DNA of 64,000 bases from Saururus chinensis (lineage: Eukaryota > Streptophyta > Magnoliopsida > Piperales > Saururaceae). The first letter of the stretch is position 1. Each line of letters starts with the position of its first letter. The notes beneath the pieces were generated by a model that was not told the origin of the DNA, made no database searches, and was given only the letters and a program-made list of their open reading frames with translations. Below, one piece after another: positions 11,330 to 20,718 of this stretch. The translations under genes and the position numbers were made by a program. The stretch is from the NCBI GenBank assembly GCA_035235625.1, contig CP141150.1:5642001-5706000 (forward strand), given 5' to 3'.

Positions 11330-11900
11330 ACAAGTGTTGTATCGGAGTTGATAGAAAACTCTGATTGTGATTTTTACATTTTCACATGTGTCATCTGATT
11401 TAAGGTGTACTCCGATTTGGTTTAACGTGCTGTTTTGGTAAGGGTTATTTCCGTTTAAAAAGTGTTGTGTCGGAGTTCATGTATATACTCCGATTGTGAT
11501 TTTTGTCATTCTGTTTATGTGTTATCGGGATTAAAGAGAATTCCGATTGTGATTGTTCGTTCTTTATGTGACATCGGAATTATGAAGAATTCCGATTGTG
11601 AACGATTTATTTTATGCATGTGTTGTATCGGATTCAAGGTTAATTCCGATTGTGAATGTTCTATCCTACGAGTAATTTATCAGATTTAATGTGAACTCCG
11701 ATTTTATGGATTTTGATTTTGAATCAGAATTGATTTACAATTTTTGTCTTGCATGTGTTGCAAGGTATTTGACGTGAACACTGATTTTATAAGTTTTGAT
11801 TTCGAGTCAGGAATTATTTAAAATTTCTGTCTGAGTCAGCTTGATCGGGTTTTATACGAATTCCGATTTTGAATTAAATTCAATCGGAAATATGTGTTCT
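11330..11900 (+). repeat. Degenerate hairpin array ATCGGA...TCCGAT
   Basis: About seven to nine imperfect units of 50-70 bp contain an ATCGG(A/G) arm, a short loop and the matching TCCGAT arm followed by TGTGA. The clearest has a 9-bp stem, ATCGGAATT (11573-11581) with AATTCCGAT (11588-11596). Others at 11524, 11468 and 11628 keep pairing with different bases. Confidence 0.7.
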
Positions 11901-12019
11901 AAACACGTTATGCGATTTTCTGAAAATGTTTTAAGTGACTTCAATTTCAAATGGTTCATATGTTGAACTTCGATTTTGAATGATTTGAAATTTAAGAACA
12001 GACTTCAAATTATTTCGGA

Positions 12020-12710
12020 AGACGGTTAGACTACCTATGAGAAACCACCAACACCCACAATAAGGGATGTGCAGTGGAATGCTCTAGGATTTGTTCTACC
12101 AATGAATTTCAAAACATAGGCATTTCAAAAGTTCGCTTACGGCGAATTTATCAAGAAAAATATTTTGATAAAAGGTAGAATTCCCTATGAGAAACCACCA
12201 AACGCTCGTGGTATGGGACACGTAGTGTTAGTGGGTCGCTCTAAGGATATTTCTGCCAGTGTTTTACAAATCAAGAAAATTAGTTTGATAAAAGGTAGAA
12301 CTCCTTATGAGGAACCACCAAACGCTCGTGGTATGGGACACGCAGTGTTAGTGGGTCTCTCTAAGGATAGTTCTGCCAGTGTGTTGAAATAAAAATTCAA
12401 AATGTTCATATTTTGAAAGTTCGCCTTAACTTAAGGCGAAGTTATTTTGAAAGCCAGTAGCATTCCCGAAGAGGGACTGCCTAACATTCGTGGTATGGGA
12501 CACGCAATGTGGGTAGACTGCTCTATAGTTGAGTCTGCTGGTAGTTTATTCTAAAAAGTTAATTTCAAACTTTATGTGTTTTGAAAAATGATTTGAAATT
12601 ATAAAAGTGTCTCAATGGCCAGTAGAATTACTAAGCGGAAACTATCAAACGCCCGTGTTATGGGACATGTGGCGTAGATGAGTATCCCTTCCGTAAATCC
12701 ATGAGTATAT
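12020..12710 (+). repeat. Five-fold repeat around GTGGTATGGGACAC
   Basis: Units near 12037, 12186, 12306, 12470 and 12636 share (GA)GAAACCACCAAACGC, GTGGTATGGGACACG and a later CTCTAAGGAT/TCTGCCAGT block. The middle two are nearly identical. A related motif occurs on the minus strand in the LTR-D internal region (56929-57050). The small frame at 12165-12392 only reflects the repeat. Confidence 0.75.
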
Positions 12711-13099
12711 TGAGACAAAGTTTTAATTTCAAGTCTGTTTTGTCTTGGTATGTGTCTTTAAGTTGCGATGTGAACGTAGAATGGTTGTTTTAAGCGGGAT
12801 TGAATCTTGAAGGTTGGTTGCCATGATGATGTTTTGATCGAGCCAGATTTATGGCTCTATTTTCAGAAAGAAAGTTATGTTTTCTGAAAATGATTTGGTG
12901 TGTACGATGGTACGTGAGTATTGATGCGTTTTGATTTTGTATGAGCCATTTAATGTTTTGGTTTCATACAGTGATGTGATTTGACTTCGTACGAGCCACT
13001 GAGTATTTTGGTTTTCGTACAGTGATTTAGCATGGATTTTGTTATGTTTTGAATTATGTGATGATTATTTTATGGGCTTTCGAACATGGAATAATCATA

Positions 13100-13555
13100 G
13101 AGTGATGATGCCCACCGAGAAAAATAATCGGCAAGTGGCACGCACAGGGTAGAGCATCATGGGAAAGCTCTGTCCCTAAGTGGCCCTTGTTTGCCCCATG
13201 AGCGCCGAGGGTAGGCCGTTGGGTATCGCGTCTTGTGTTGGGATGTGATATGTTGTACGTACCACTTGGTGTAGTGGACGTATATGTGGATGCCCGCCGA
13301 GAAAAATAAATCGGCAAGTGGCGCACACAGGGTAGAGCATTGTGGGAAAGCTCTGTCCCTAAGTGGCCCTCATTTACCCCATGAGTGCCGAGGGTAGGCC
13401 GTAGGGTATCGCGGCTTGTAGATGCCCGCTGAGAAAAAATAATCAGCAAGTGGCATGCACAGGGTAGAGCATCGTGGGAAAGCTCTGTCCCTAAGTGGCC
13501 CTCGTTTGCCCCATGAGCGCCAAGGGTAGGCCGTCGGGTGTCGCGGCTTGTGGTT
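13100..13555 (+). repeat. Three tandem ~130-180-bp repeats with paired stem
   Basis: Copies start near 13110, 13290 and 13422. Each carries GAGAAAAATAATCGGCAAGTG or a variant, GGGTAGAGCAT, AAGCTCTGTCCCTAAGTGG and GAGGGTAGGCCGT. The arms flanking the A-rich loop co-vary: CCGA/TCGG, GCCGA/TCGGC and GCTGA/TCAGC. Confidence 0.8.
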
Positions 13556-13930
13556 TTGACTTAGGTGTGAGCTTGTGGTTTTGACTCAGGTGTGAGCTTG
13601 TGGTTTTAACTCCGGTGTGAGTTTGTGGTTTTGGCTCAAATGCGAGCTTGTGGTTTTGACTCGGGTGCGAGTCTGTGGATTTTACGAGTTTTAACTTGGG
13701 TGTGATCTTGTGGCTTTAACTCGAGCACGAGTTTGTGGTTTTGGCTCAGGTGTGAGCTTGTGGTTTTGGCTTGGGTGCGAGTCTATGGATTTTATGAGTT
13801 TTAACTCAGGTGTGATTTTGTGGTTTTGGCTCGGGTGCGAGCTTGTGGGTTTTACGAGTTTTGACTTGGGTGTGATTTTGTGGTTTTGGCTCAGGTGCGA
13901 GCTTGTCGAATTGACGTGTTTAGACTCCGC
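13556..13930 (+). repeat. ~27-bp hairpin minisatellite
   Basis: About a dozen units of CTTGTGGTTTTGACTC plus GGTGTGAG. Many form perfect short hairpins around a 4-nt loop: GACTCG-ggtg-CGAGTC (13658-13673), AACTCG-agca-CGAGTT (13718-13733) and GCTCA-ggtg-TGAGC (13744-13757). The frame at 13710-13934 is a by-product of the repeat. Confidence 0.8.
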
Positions 13931-14278
13931 ATAGTGATTTATCTGATTTTGATGTAAAAATCAGATTGTGATTCAAGTGTTTTATCCGGTCACATGTCAT
14001 TGAATTCTAATTTTGAGTGCTTAATCCAATCGTAATTATCGGATTTGGTTTTGTTCTATCCAAGTATGAAGTCTCGGATCATGTTTATGTTAGTGTTAAC
14101 CACTTTTTAACTATCGGGTTATACTTTTGAAAGTGTTATTCAAGTGGTTCTCGGATTGTGTTTCTCAAGATTTTTTCGATATTTAAATTATCGGAATGTT
14201 TTTTGTGCTGACGTGTAATTACCGAATTTTGTAGGGTTGTGGAGATTGGTCTAGGAGAATTGCGAGGACGCAATTCAT

Positions 14279-14293
14279 TTAAGGGGGGAAGAA
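14279..14293 (+). other. Polypurine tract of LTR-B
   Basis: TTAAGGGGGGAAGAA sits directly before the 3' LTR start (TGTAACGACCC at 14294), as expected for plus-strand DNA priming. Confidence 0.85.
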
Positions 14294-16521
14294 TGTAACG
14301 ACCCGTTTTTCGGTTACGCTTAACCCGGGTGGGTTAAGGGTAATTGGGTAAATTTGTGATTAAGTGTCGGGGGTTTCAAGGGATGAAACCCCTGTGGATG
14401 GGTAGAGCTCGGAGTAACGAGTGTTGCAAATCAAAGAATGCGCGAAATGGGGTCCGGAGCGAAAGCTACGGCCCTGGGAAGCGTGCCATATGGGCGGGAC
14501 CTATACAAAAGTGCAGGATAACCTACCCATGTGTGGTCTTATTTCGAAGGGCTAGTCGACACGAGTCCATCGGTATCAAGAAGGTGCGATTCCAACGTCG
14601 AGGTTGGAAGTTATCGCATTTTGAGGTCAGGATATTATTTGAATAAAATAATATCTTTCTGGATAGGATCGACGATGCAGTGGATATGATTGCTGACGAA
14701 GCGGATAAGATTGATGATGCAAGCGGATAGGGTTGCTGACGAAGCGGATAAGCTTGACATGTGTCAACCTCACGTCTATCCAGTTCTTCTATAAATAGCA
14801 TCCTCGTCATCCAGAAAAAAAGAAGAATTCTCTCCCATGTTTTGTCATTCCTTTCCCACGTTTACAAACTTCTGTTCTTCGTTTCTCACTCATTTTAAGT
14901 CCGATTGAAGTGGTTCTTGAGGCATTCCTAGCTAATTCGAGAGTGATCTACTTAATGGCATGGTCCATTCCTTGAGTTGGTGCTCTTATAAAGGAGGAAC
15001 GACCCGAGGCAGGAGGAGGCTCTGTCCGCCACCCTTCTGCCCCGAGAGTGAGAGAGAGAGAGATGGCCCGGTGAGAGAGGAGGCTTCGTCCTCCATTACC
15101 GGGCCAAATCAAGAGAAGTGACCTGAAGTAGGGGAGGCTTCGTTCTCTACCGAAGGGCCACGATGTGTGAGGAACACCCCGAGTAGGGGAGGTTCTGTTC
15201 GCCGCCCACGGGCGCAGAAAACTAGAAATCTTCGGGAAAGGGGAGAGTTGGTCGGGTCATTTTTCGGTCGAAGGCAATAAACGTATGGAGGCTAGAGGAG
15301 GCTCTATCCGCTGTCTCCAGATATGAAGGGGAGGACGCCCAGAAATGAGCGCCCCGAATACAGCTACTTTGTGAGACATCAGGGGAGTAAGAGTTTCTTA
15401 TCTCCTATTTTAATTATAGAATGACATGTGCTAGTTATGATGTGTGTTATGCTGTGATCCATATGCTTGCTATGCTTACATGTTATAATGTGTGTCATCT
15501 CGCTCTGGGTTAGAGAGAGATGGGCAGTGCGTGTGTTTATATTATGATATGCTATGCTTACATGCCATGATGTGTGTCGTCTTGCTCTGGGTTAGAGAGA
15601 GACGGACTGTGCGTGTGTTTATATTATGCGATGCTATGCTTTTATGCCATGATGCATGATGTGTACCGTCTCACTCTAGGTTAGAGAGAGACGGGTTGTG
15701 CGTGTGTTTATATTATGATATTCGTTGCTTATATACCATGATGTGTGTCGTCTCGCTCTGGGTTAGAGAGAGACGTGTTGTGTGTGTGTTCGGTCTCGAC
15801 TCAGTGATAGAGCGAGACCTATGATTGTGTTCCGTCTCACTCTATGATAGAGCAAGACGAGTGATGTGTGGGGTCTCGGCTAAGTGATATAGCGAGACGT
15901 GTGATGTATGTGGTCTCGGCTCAGTGATGGAGCGAGACATGTGAATGTGATAGTCTTGCTCTACGATAGAGTGAGGAATGATGTGATGGTCTTGCTCTGG
16001 GGTAGAGTGAGGCATGTTGTGGTGGTCGTGTGGTGCTCGTCTCTATGATAGAGCGAGATGTGTGTTGTTGGTGTTTGACGGGCTTTCGTATAACCCCAAT
16101 TAAATATTCAGGTATACGTATGTGTTTTCGTATGGTTTGATGTATGTGTTGTTGGTGTTTGACGGGCTTTTGTATAACCCCGATTAAATATTTGGGTATA
16201 CGTATGTGTTTTCGTATGGTTTGATGTATGTAGTAGCTAGTAGGCAGAACTATGTCTGGATCCGATCGTATCGGAGTAACATCGTGGATGTTATCCGATA
16301 TGTACGTAAGCAACCAACGACAATGCAACGTTGGCCCGGTCCGAATTAGTTATATAATTAGGTCAATTCTTGCCTACGCGCAACGGAGCCCTAAGGTTCC
16401 GTAGCACGTAGAGGAACGAGAAGACTCTCGCACTCAGAGTGTGCCGCACTTGGTTCTGGGTTTGGTTTTTATCGCCTTTCGGACCCTAGGCCCGGGTCGG
16501 TTTCTGGGTCGGGGCATCACA
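14294..16521 (+). mobile_element. LTR-B LTR3, full length (2228 bp)
   Basis: It runs TGTAACGACCCG to GTCGGGGCATCACA. It has a GATA/TGAC array (about 14660-14755), TATA at 14790-14797, a stem-loop array (15497-16060), a doubled 100-bp block (about 16060-16220) and the shared 120-bp block (about 16227-16346). It is the best full-length LTR-B reference. Confidence 0.85.
15497..16060. repeat. LTR-B stem-loop minisatellite (LTR3)
   Basis: Same array as 10068-10700, with the same order of unit variants, in the full-length LTR. Confidence 0.8.
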
Positions 16522-16868
16522 AAATATTCGTAGATATGTATTTTATACGTATGTATTTTTGGTATGCCGGTTGTATGTAGTAGCCAATAGGCAGAACTAC
16601 GTCCGAATCCGATCGTATCGGAGTAGCATCGTGGATGTTATCTGATATGTACGTAGGCAACCAACGACAATGCAACATTGGCCCGGTCCAAATTAGTTAT
16701 ATATTTAGGCTAGTTCTTGCCTACGTGCAATGGAGCGTTAAAGTTCCATAGAGCGTAGAGGAACATGAAGACTCTCGCACTCAGAGTGTGCCGCTTTTGG
16801 TTCTGGGTTTGTTTTTTTTCGCCTTCCGGACCCCCGACCCGGGTCGGTTTGCTGGTCGGGGAGTCACA
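16522..16868 (+). mobile_element. LTR-B LTR4, short 3' fragment
   Basis: Directly after LTR3 the sequence re-enters mid-LTR (AAATATTCGTAGATATG) and runs to GGTCGGGGAGTCACA. The words TTTTGGTATGCCGGTTG place it in the LTR1/LTR5 subtype. A primer site follows. Confidence 0.75.
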
Positions 16869-16870
16869 AA

Positions 16871-16882
16871 TGGTATCAAAGC
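16871..16882 (+). other. Primer binding site, LTR-B copy 3
   Basis: TGGTATCAAAGC has one change from consensus. It is followed by about 150 bp that closely matches the start of the internal region at 11163, ending near 17032. Confidence 0.8.
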
Positions 16883-17032
16883 GTTGCTCTGTCTACGAGA
16901 GAAAATATTTTTAATAATATTTTGATTTACTTCAAATTGAAGAGGGCCGTGATAACCTAAAGTTTTATTCGAAATTTTGGTTTGATTTGAGGTTCTATTT
17001 TGTGAGGGTCGAGTCGATCTGAAATTTCATTT

Positions 17033-18602
17033 GGATAAGATCAACGACGCGGTGGATAGGATTGCTGATGTAAGCGGATAGGGTTGCAGACGAAGCGGAT
17101 AAGCTCGACACACGTCAGCCTCACATCTCTCCAGTTTTTCTATAAATAGCACTTACGGCATCTAGGAGAGGAGGAGAATTTTCTCCCACGTTTTACCATT
17201 CCGCTCCCACGTTCAAAAACTTATGTTCTTCGATTCTCACTCATTTTAAGTCCGATTTGAGTGGTTCTTGAGGCGTTCCTAGCTAATTCAAGGGTGATCT
17301 ATGCAATGACATAGTCCATTCCTCGAGTTGGCACTCCTATAAGGGAGGAACGACCTGGGGCAAGAGGAGGTTCTGTCCGCCACCCTCCTGCCCCGAGAGT
17401 GAGAGAGAGAAAGAGAGAGATGGCCCGGTGAGAGGGGAGGCTCCGTCCTCCATTACTGGGCCAGATCAAGAGAAGTGACCCAATGTAGGGGAGGCTCCGT
17501 TCCCCACCGAAGGGCCACGATGTGTGAGGAACACCCCGAGTAGGGGAGGTTCTGTCCGCCGCCCACGGGGGTAGAAAATGAGAAGTCTCCGGAAAAGGGG
17601 AGGGTTGGTCGGGTCGTCTTTGGTGCAAGGCGATGAACGTGCAGAGGCTAGAGGAGGCTCTGTCCACTGTCTCTGGATTTGAAGGGGAGGACGCCCAGAA
17701 ATGAGCTTCCCAATTACCGCTACTTCGTGAGACATCAGGGGAGTAAGAGTTTATGACCTCCTATTATAATTATTGAATGCATGTGCTAGATGGGGTATTC
17801 GATATGCCATGATGTGTGTCGTCTCGCTCTGGGTTAGAGAGAGACGGGTTGTGCGTGTGTTTATCTTATGATATGCTTTGCTTATATGCCATGATGTGTG
17901 CCGTCTCGCTCTGGGTTAGAGCGAGACGTGTTGTGTGTGTTCGGTCTCGGCTCAGTGATAGAGCGAGACTTATGATTGTGTTCTGTCTCACTCTATAATA
18001 GAGCAAGACGTGTGATGTGTGTGGTCTCGGCTAAGTGATATAGCGAGACGTGTGGTGTGTGTTTGTTCTCGGCTCAGTGATGAAGCGAGACGTGTGAATG
18101 TGATAGTCTTGCTCTAGGATAGAGTGAGGAATGATGTGATGGTCTTGCTCTGGGGTAGAGTGAGGCATGTTGTGGTGGTTGTGTGGTGCTCGTCTCTATG
18201 ATAAAGCAAGATGTGTGTTGTCAGTGTTTTATCGGGTTTTTGTATAGCTCCGATTAAATATTTGGAGATATGTATTTTATACGTATGTATTTTTGGTATG
18301 CTGGTTGTATGTAGTAGCCAATAGGCAGAACTACGTCCGGATCCGATTGTATCGGAGTAACATCATGGATGTTATCTAATATGTACGTAGGCAACCAATG
18401 GCAATGCAACTTTAGCCCGGTCCAAATTAGTTATATAATTAGGCCAGTTCTTGCCTACGTGCAATGAAGCGTTAAAGTTTCGTAGCGCGTAGAGGAACGT
18501 GAAGACTCTCGCACTCAGAGTGTGCCGCTTTTGGTTCTGGGTTTGTTTTTTATCGCCTTCCGGACCCCCGGCCCAGGTTGGTTTGTGGGTCGCGGCATCA
18601 CA
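17033..18602 (+). mobile_element. LTR-B LTR5, 5'-truncated terminal LTR
   Basis: It starts within the GATA/TGAC array (GGATAAGATCAACGACGCGG) and runs to the element end at 18602, next to the CCCAT TSD. TATA is at 17141-17148 and the stem-loop array at 17818-18215. It is much closer to LTR1 than to LTR3. The frames at 17299-17735 minus mirror those in LTR1 and are not genes. Confidence 0.75.
17818..18215. repeat. LTR-B stem-loop minisatellite (LTR5)
   Basis: It includes the best perfect stem of the family: CGTCTCGCTC (17902-17911), loop TGGGTTA, GAGCGAGACG (17919-17928). Later units use shorter or wobble-containing stems. Confidence 0.8.
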
Positions 18603-19289
18603 CCCATGCACACCCCAACCCTTACTATAAAAGGCCAAACCTGAGCCATTTCCATTTTTGGGAATAGGCTGGGGAGGAGAGGTCAGGCCTAATCCTCAAT
18701 TAGGCCCAGGTTAGAAGGTGTTTAAGGTAAGCCTATTCTAATTAAGCACTAAACCCTAGCTTTCTTCTTAATCTCTTCTAAATCTATCATTTCCCCTTTG
18801 TTTCAATTCATTTTTGGACATCAAAACTACTGATTTGTATTTTTACTACAAACCCTAGCTTTCAAAATCCAATTTTTATGTTCAACAAGCCCTAGATCTA
18901 AGTTTTTACTTAGGATTTTCTTTGGTAAATCAATTTTAATGGAGTTTAATTCAAACTCTATGTCTTTGTAAGGTTTTCAAGAAGGGTGACTATCAATCCA
19001 AGTCTAATCAAGGGATAAGGTAATGGACTTTCGAAATTTCAATTTGTCTATGGTAAAACTCTTGATTTTGTGGCTTATTTTGAATAGGGTTACTTGTTTT
19101 TGTATGCTAATGGCATGATTAGAAAATAGTAATCTTTAATCCCGATTTCATAGGGTTTTATCTTTTTATGATATGGTTTAGCATTCTGGAAGTCATGGAG
19201 GACTTTTGATGGTATTTAGGATGTTAGATGATGATTTGAAGTGTTATCAATGGAATTTCTATTTGTATTTGTGAATGGAAGAAGATGGT

Positions 19290-19480
19290 CGGTTCTGCCT
19301 TGTTGGCGTTTGAATGGCCCTTCTGGGCGTTCAAATGGCAACACTGTTGGATCGACAGTTCTCCAGTTCAGCCGATTGAACGGCATGCTTGGCGTTCGAA
19401 CGGCCAAACTGTGAATTTGAATTTTTCCCGTTTAGCCGATCGAACGGCCTGAAGGGCGTTCGAATGGCTACACAGCAGAA
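19290..19480. repeat. Dyad island of LTR-A, expanded copy
   Basis: Three repeats of a GGCGTTCGAACGGCC-type self-complementary word occur in varied forms. The corresponding place in the other LTR-A copies holds one CGATCGATCG pair (8225-8265 and 54430-54475). The frame at 19389-19592 crosses it and is not thought to be a gene. Confidence 0.6.
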
Positions 19481-20718
19481 TTGTGTTCTAATGCATGATG
19501 TTTATTTCGATGATTCCACTTTAGCTTACCAATTTCATATGAATGTGGAGTGTTTTAAGCTATATTATGCTACTGGAAAGGTATGCTATTGAGGTTATGA
19601 AGTTGGGATATATGATTAGAGATTTGTAGAATGACTTATGTTTTGTGGCATGATGTTGGAATTGTCATCTTGAAATTATGAATGGTTGATTCTTTATGGT
19701 TAAGCATATTTTCAGTAGGACTACAACCTATTAATGGACTGATTTGTCATGATAGAATGTGGTTAGTTGATGTGTGGATGTTGGTGAATGCCATGACTCA
19801 AGGATGAAATGAATAATCTTATATGTGTTTAGCCTTTGTGATTGAGTTTTGATTTGAGTTATGATTTCAATTATTCTTCTTCTATGATTTCCACTAGAAT
19901 TCATGTTTAGATGGAAATTCACATGTGTAGTGTGGTAATGGGTTTAATTTCAAGCATGTTGACATGCCTTGTGTGAAATGCTTCTACTAGGTACACACAC
20001 ATGTGGGGTTTAAATGATGATGTTGAAGCTTGATATTATGATTATGAATGATGCATTAGGGGCTGATGAGAGCACTTATCATGGATTAGGATTCATGTAT
20101 GCCTTGCCCACGTATGTACCATACTTTATGCATCATGAAAATGAATTTCTAATTGAGGCTTCATCGAGGTTAATCGAATTTGACCAATTGGATGTAATGT
20201 GGTGAAATTGTATGCCGGATTGATCGGTCGTGGATTAATCGAAAGTTGATTGGTCCGAAAGGGCATATTTTGATTTGAGTTCCTGTGTGGAACGAGTGCA
20301 CTCCTCGGGTTGAGTCTAGTTGAATGGAATTATGTGGGGAAGAGTTGTGTACTTGTCTTGCAGATTGTGAGAATGCTATTATGAGTGTCATCTGGACCCT
20401 GAGAATCCAGTGTGGTATGCCGTGTGCACCAGCTACCACGTGTTCTAGGGTTTCCTGTGTGGAAACTCGGGCTCTCCCCATCGTAGGAGATGTCCTTGGG
20501 CGAATACCCCTGCTCTAGATTCTCTGTGTGAGAATGGGACATCCTCAGCTAAGATTGTCCAGGGCGAGCAGTCTTTAGGGATTGACAACCCCTATCTTTC
20601 TTGAATTCTTATGTAGAATTTTGGACCATGATTATGATATGATGCCTGATGGAATATGTATGTTAGAGATACATTCATACAGGTTGATTATGATATGATG
20701 CATGATGAAATATGTATG

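Larger units (their letters stand above)
11163..14293 (+). mobile_element. LTR-B internal region, non-coding
   Basis: It lies between LTR2 and LTR3, starts with a primer site (11165-11176) and ends in a polypurine tract. It holds no frame over about 130 residues, and none shows zinc-knuckle, protease, reverse transcriptase, RNase H or integrase motifs. Instead it is built from four kinds of repeat (about 11330-11900, 12020-12700, 13100-13555, 13556-13930). About 3.1 kb with no coding capacity fits a LARD-like non-autonomous element that would depend on enzymes made elsewhere. Confidence 0.75.
4537..18602 (+). mobile_element. LTR-B composite retrotransposon (five LTR segments, non-autonomous)
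   Basis: The element begins TGTAACGACCCG and ends GGTCGCGGCATCACA. The target is LTR-A sequence, and the TSD CCCAT is perfect (4532-4536 and 18603-18607). Content in order: LTR1 (4537-9819, interrupted), internal fragment (9820 to about 9884), 5'-truncated LTR2 (about 9885-11162), full internal region (11163-14293), LTR3 (14294-16521), truncated LTR4 (16522-16868), internal fragment (16869 to about 17032), truncated LTR5 (about 17033-18602). Initiator Met-tRNA primer sites follow LTR1, LTR2 and LTR4. No gag-pol frame is recognisable, so it resembles a large non-autonomous (LARD-like) element rearranged within one insertion. Confidence 0.8.

Noticed and set aside
11462-12392. Possible small gag-like frames in the LTR-B internal region
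   Set aside because: The repeated peptide (RNARGMGHAV-like words) comes from tandem DNA repeats. No zinc knuckle, protease or other retroviral-type motif was found.
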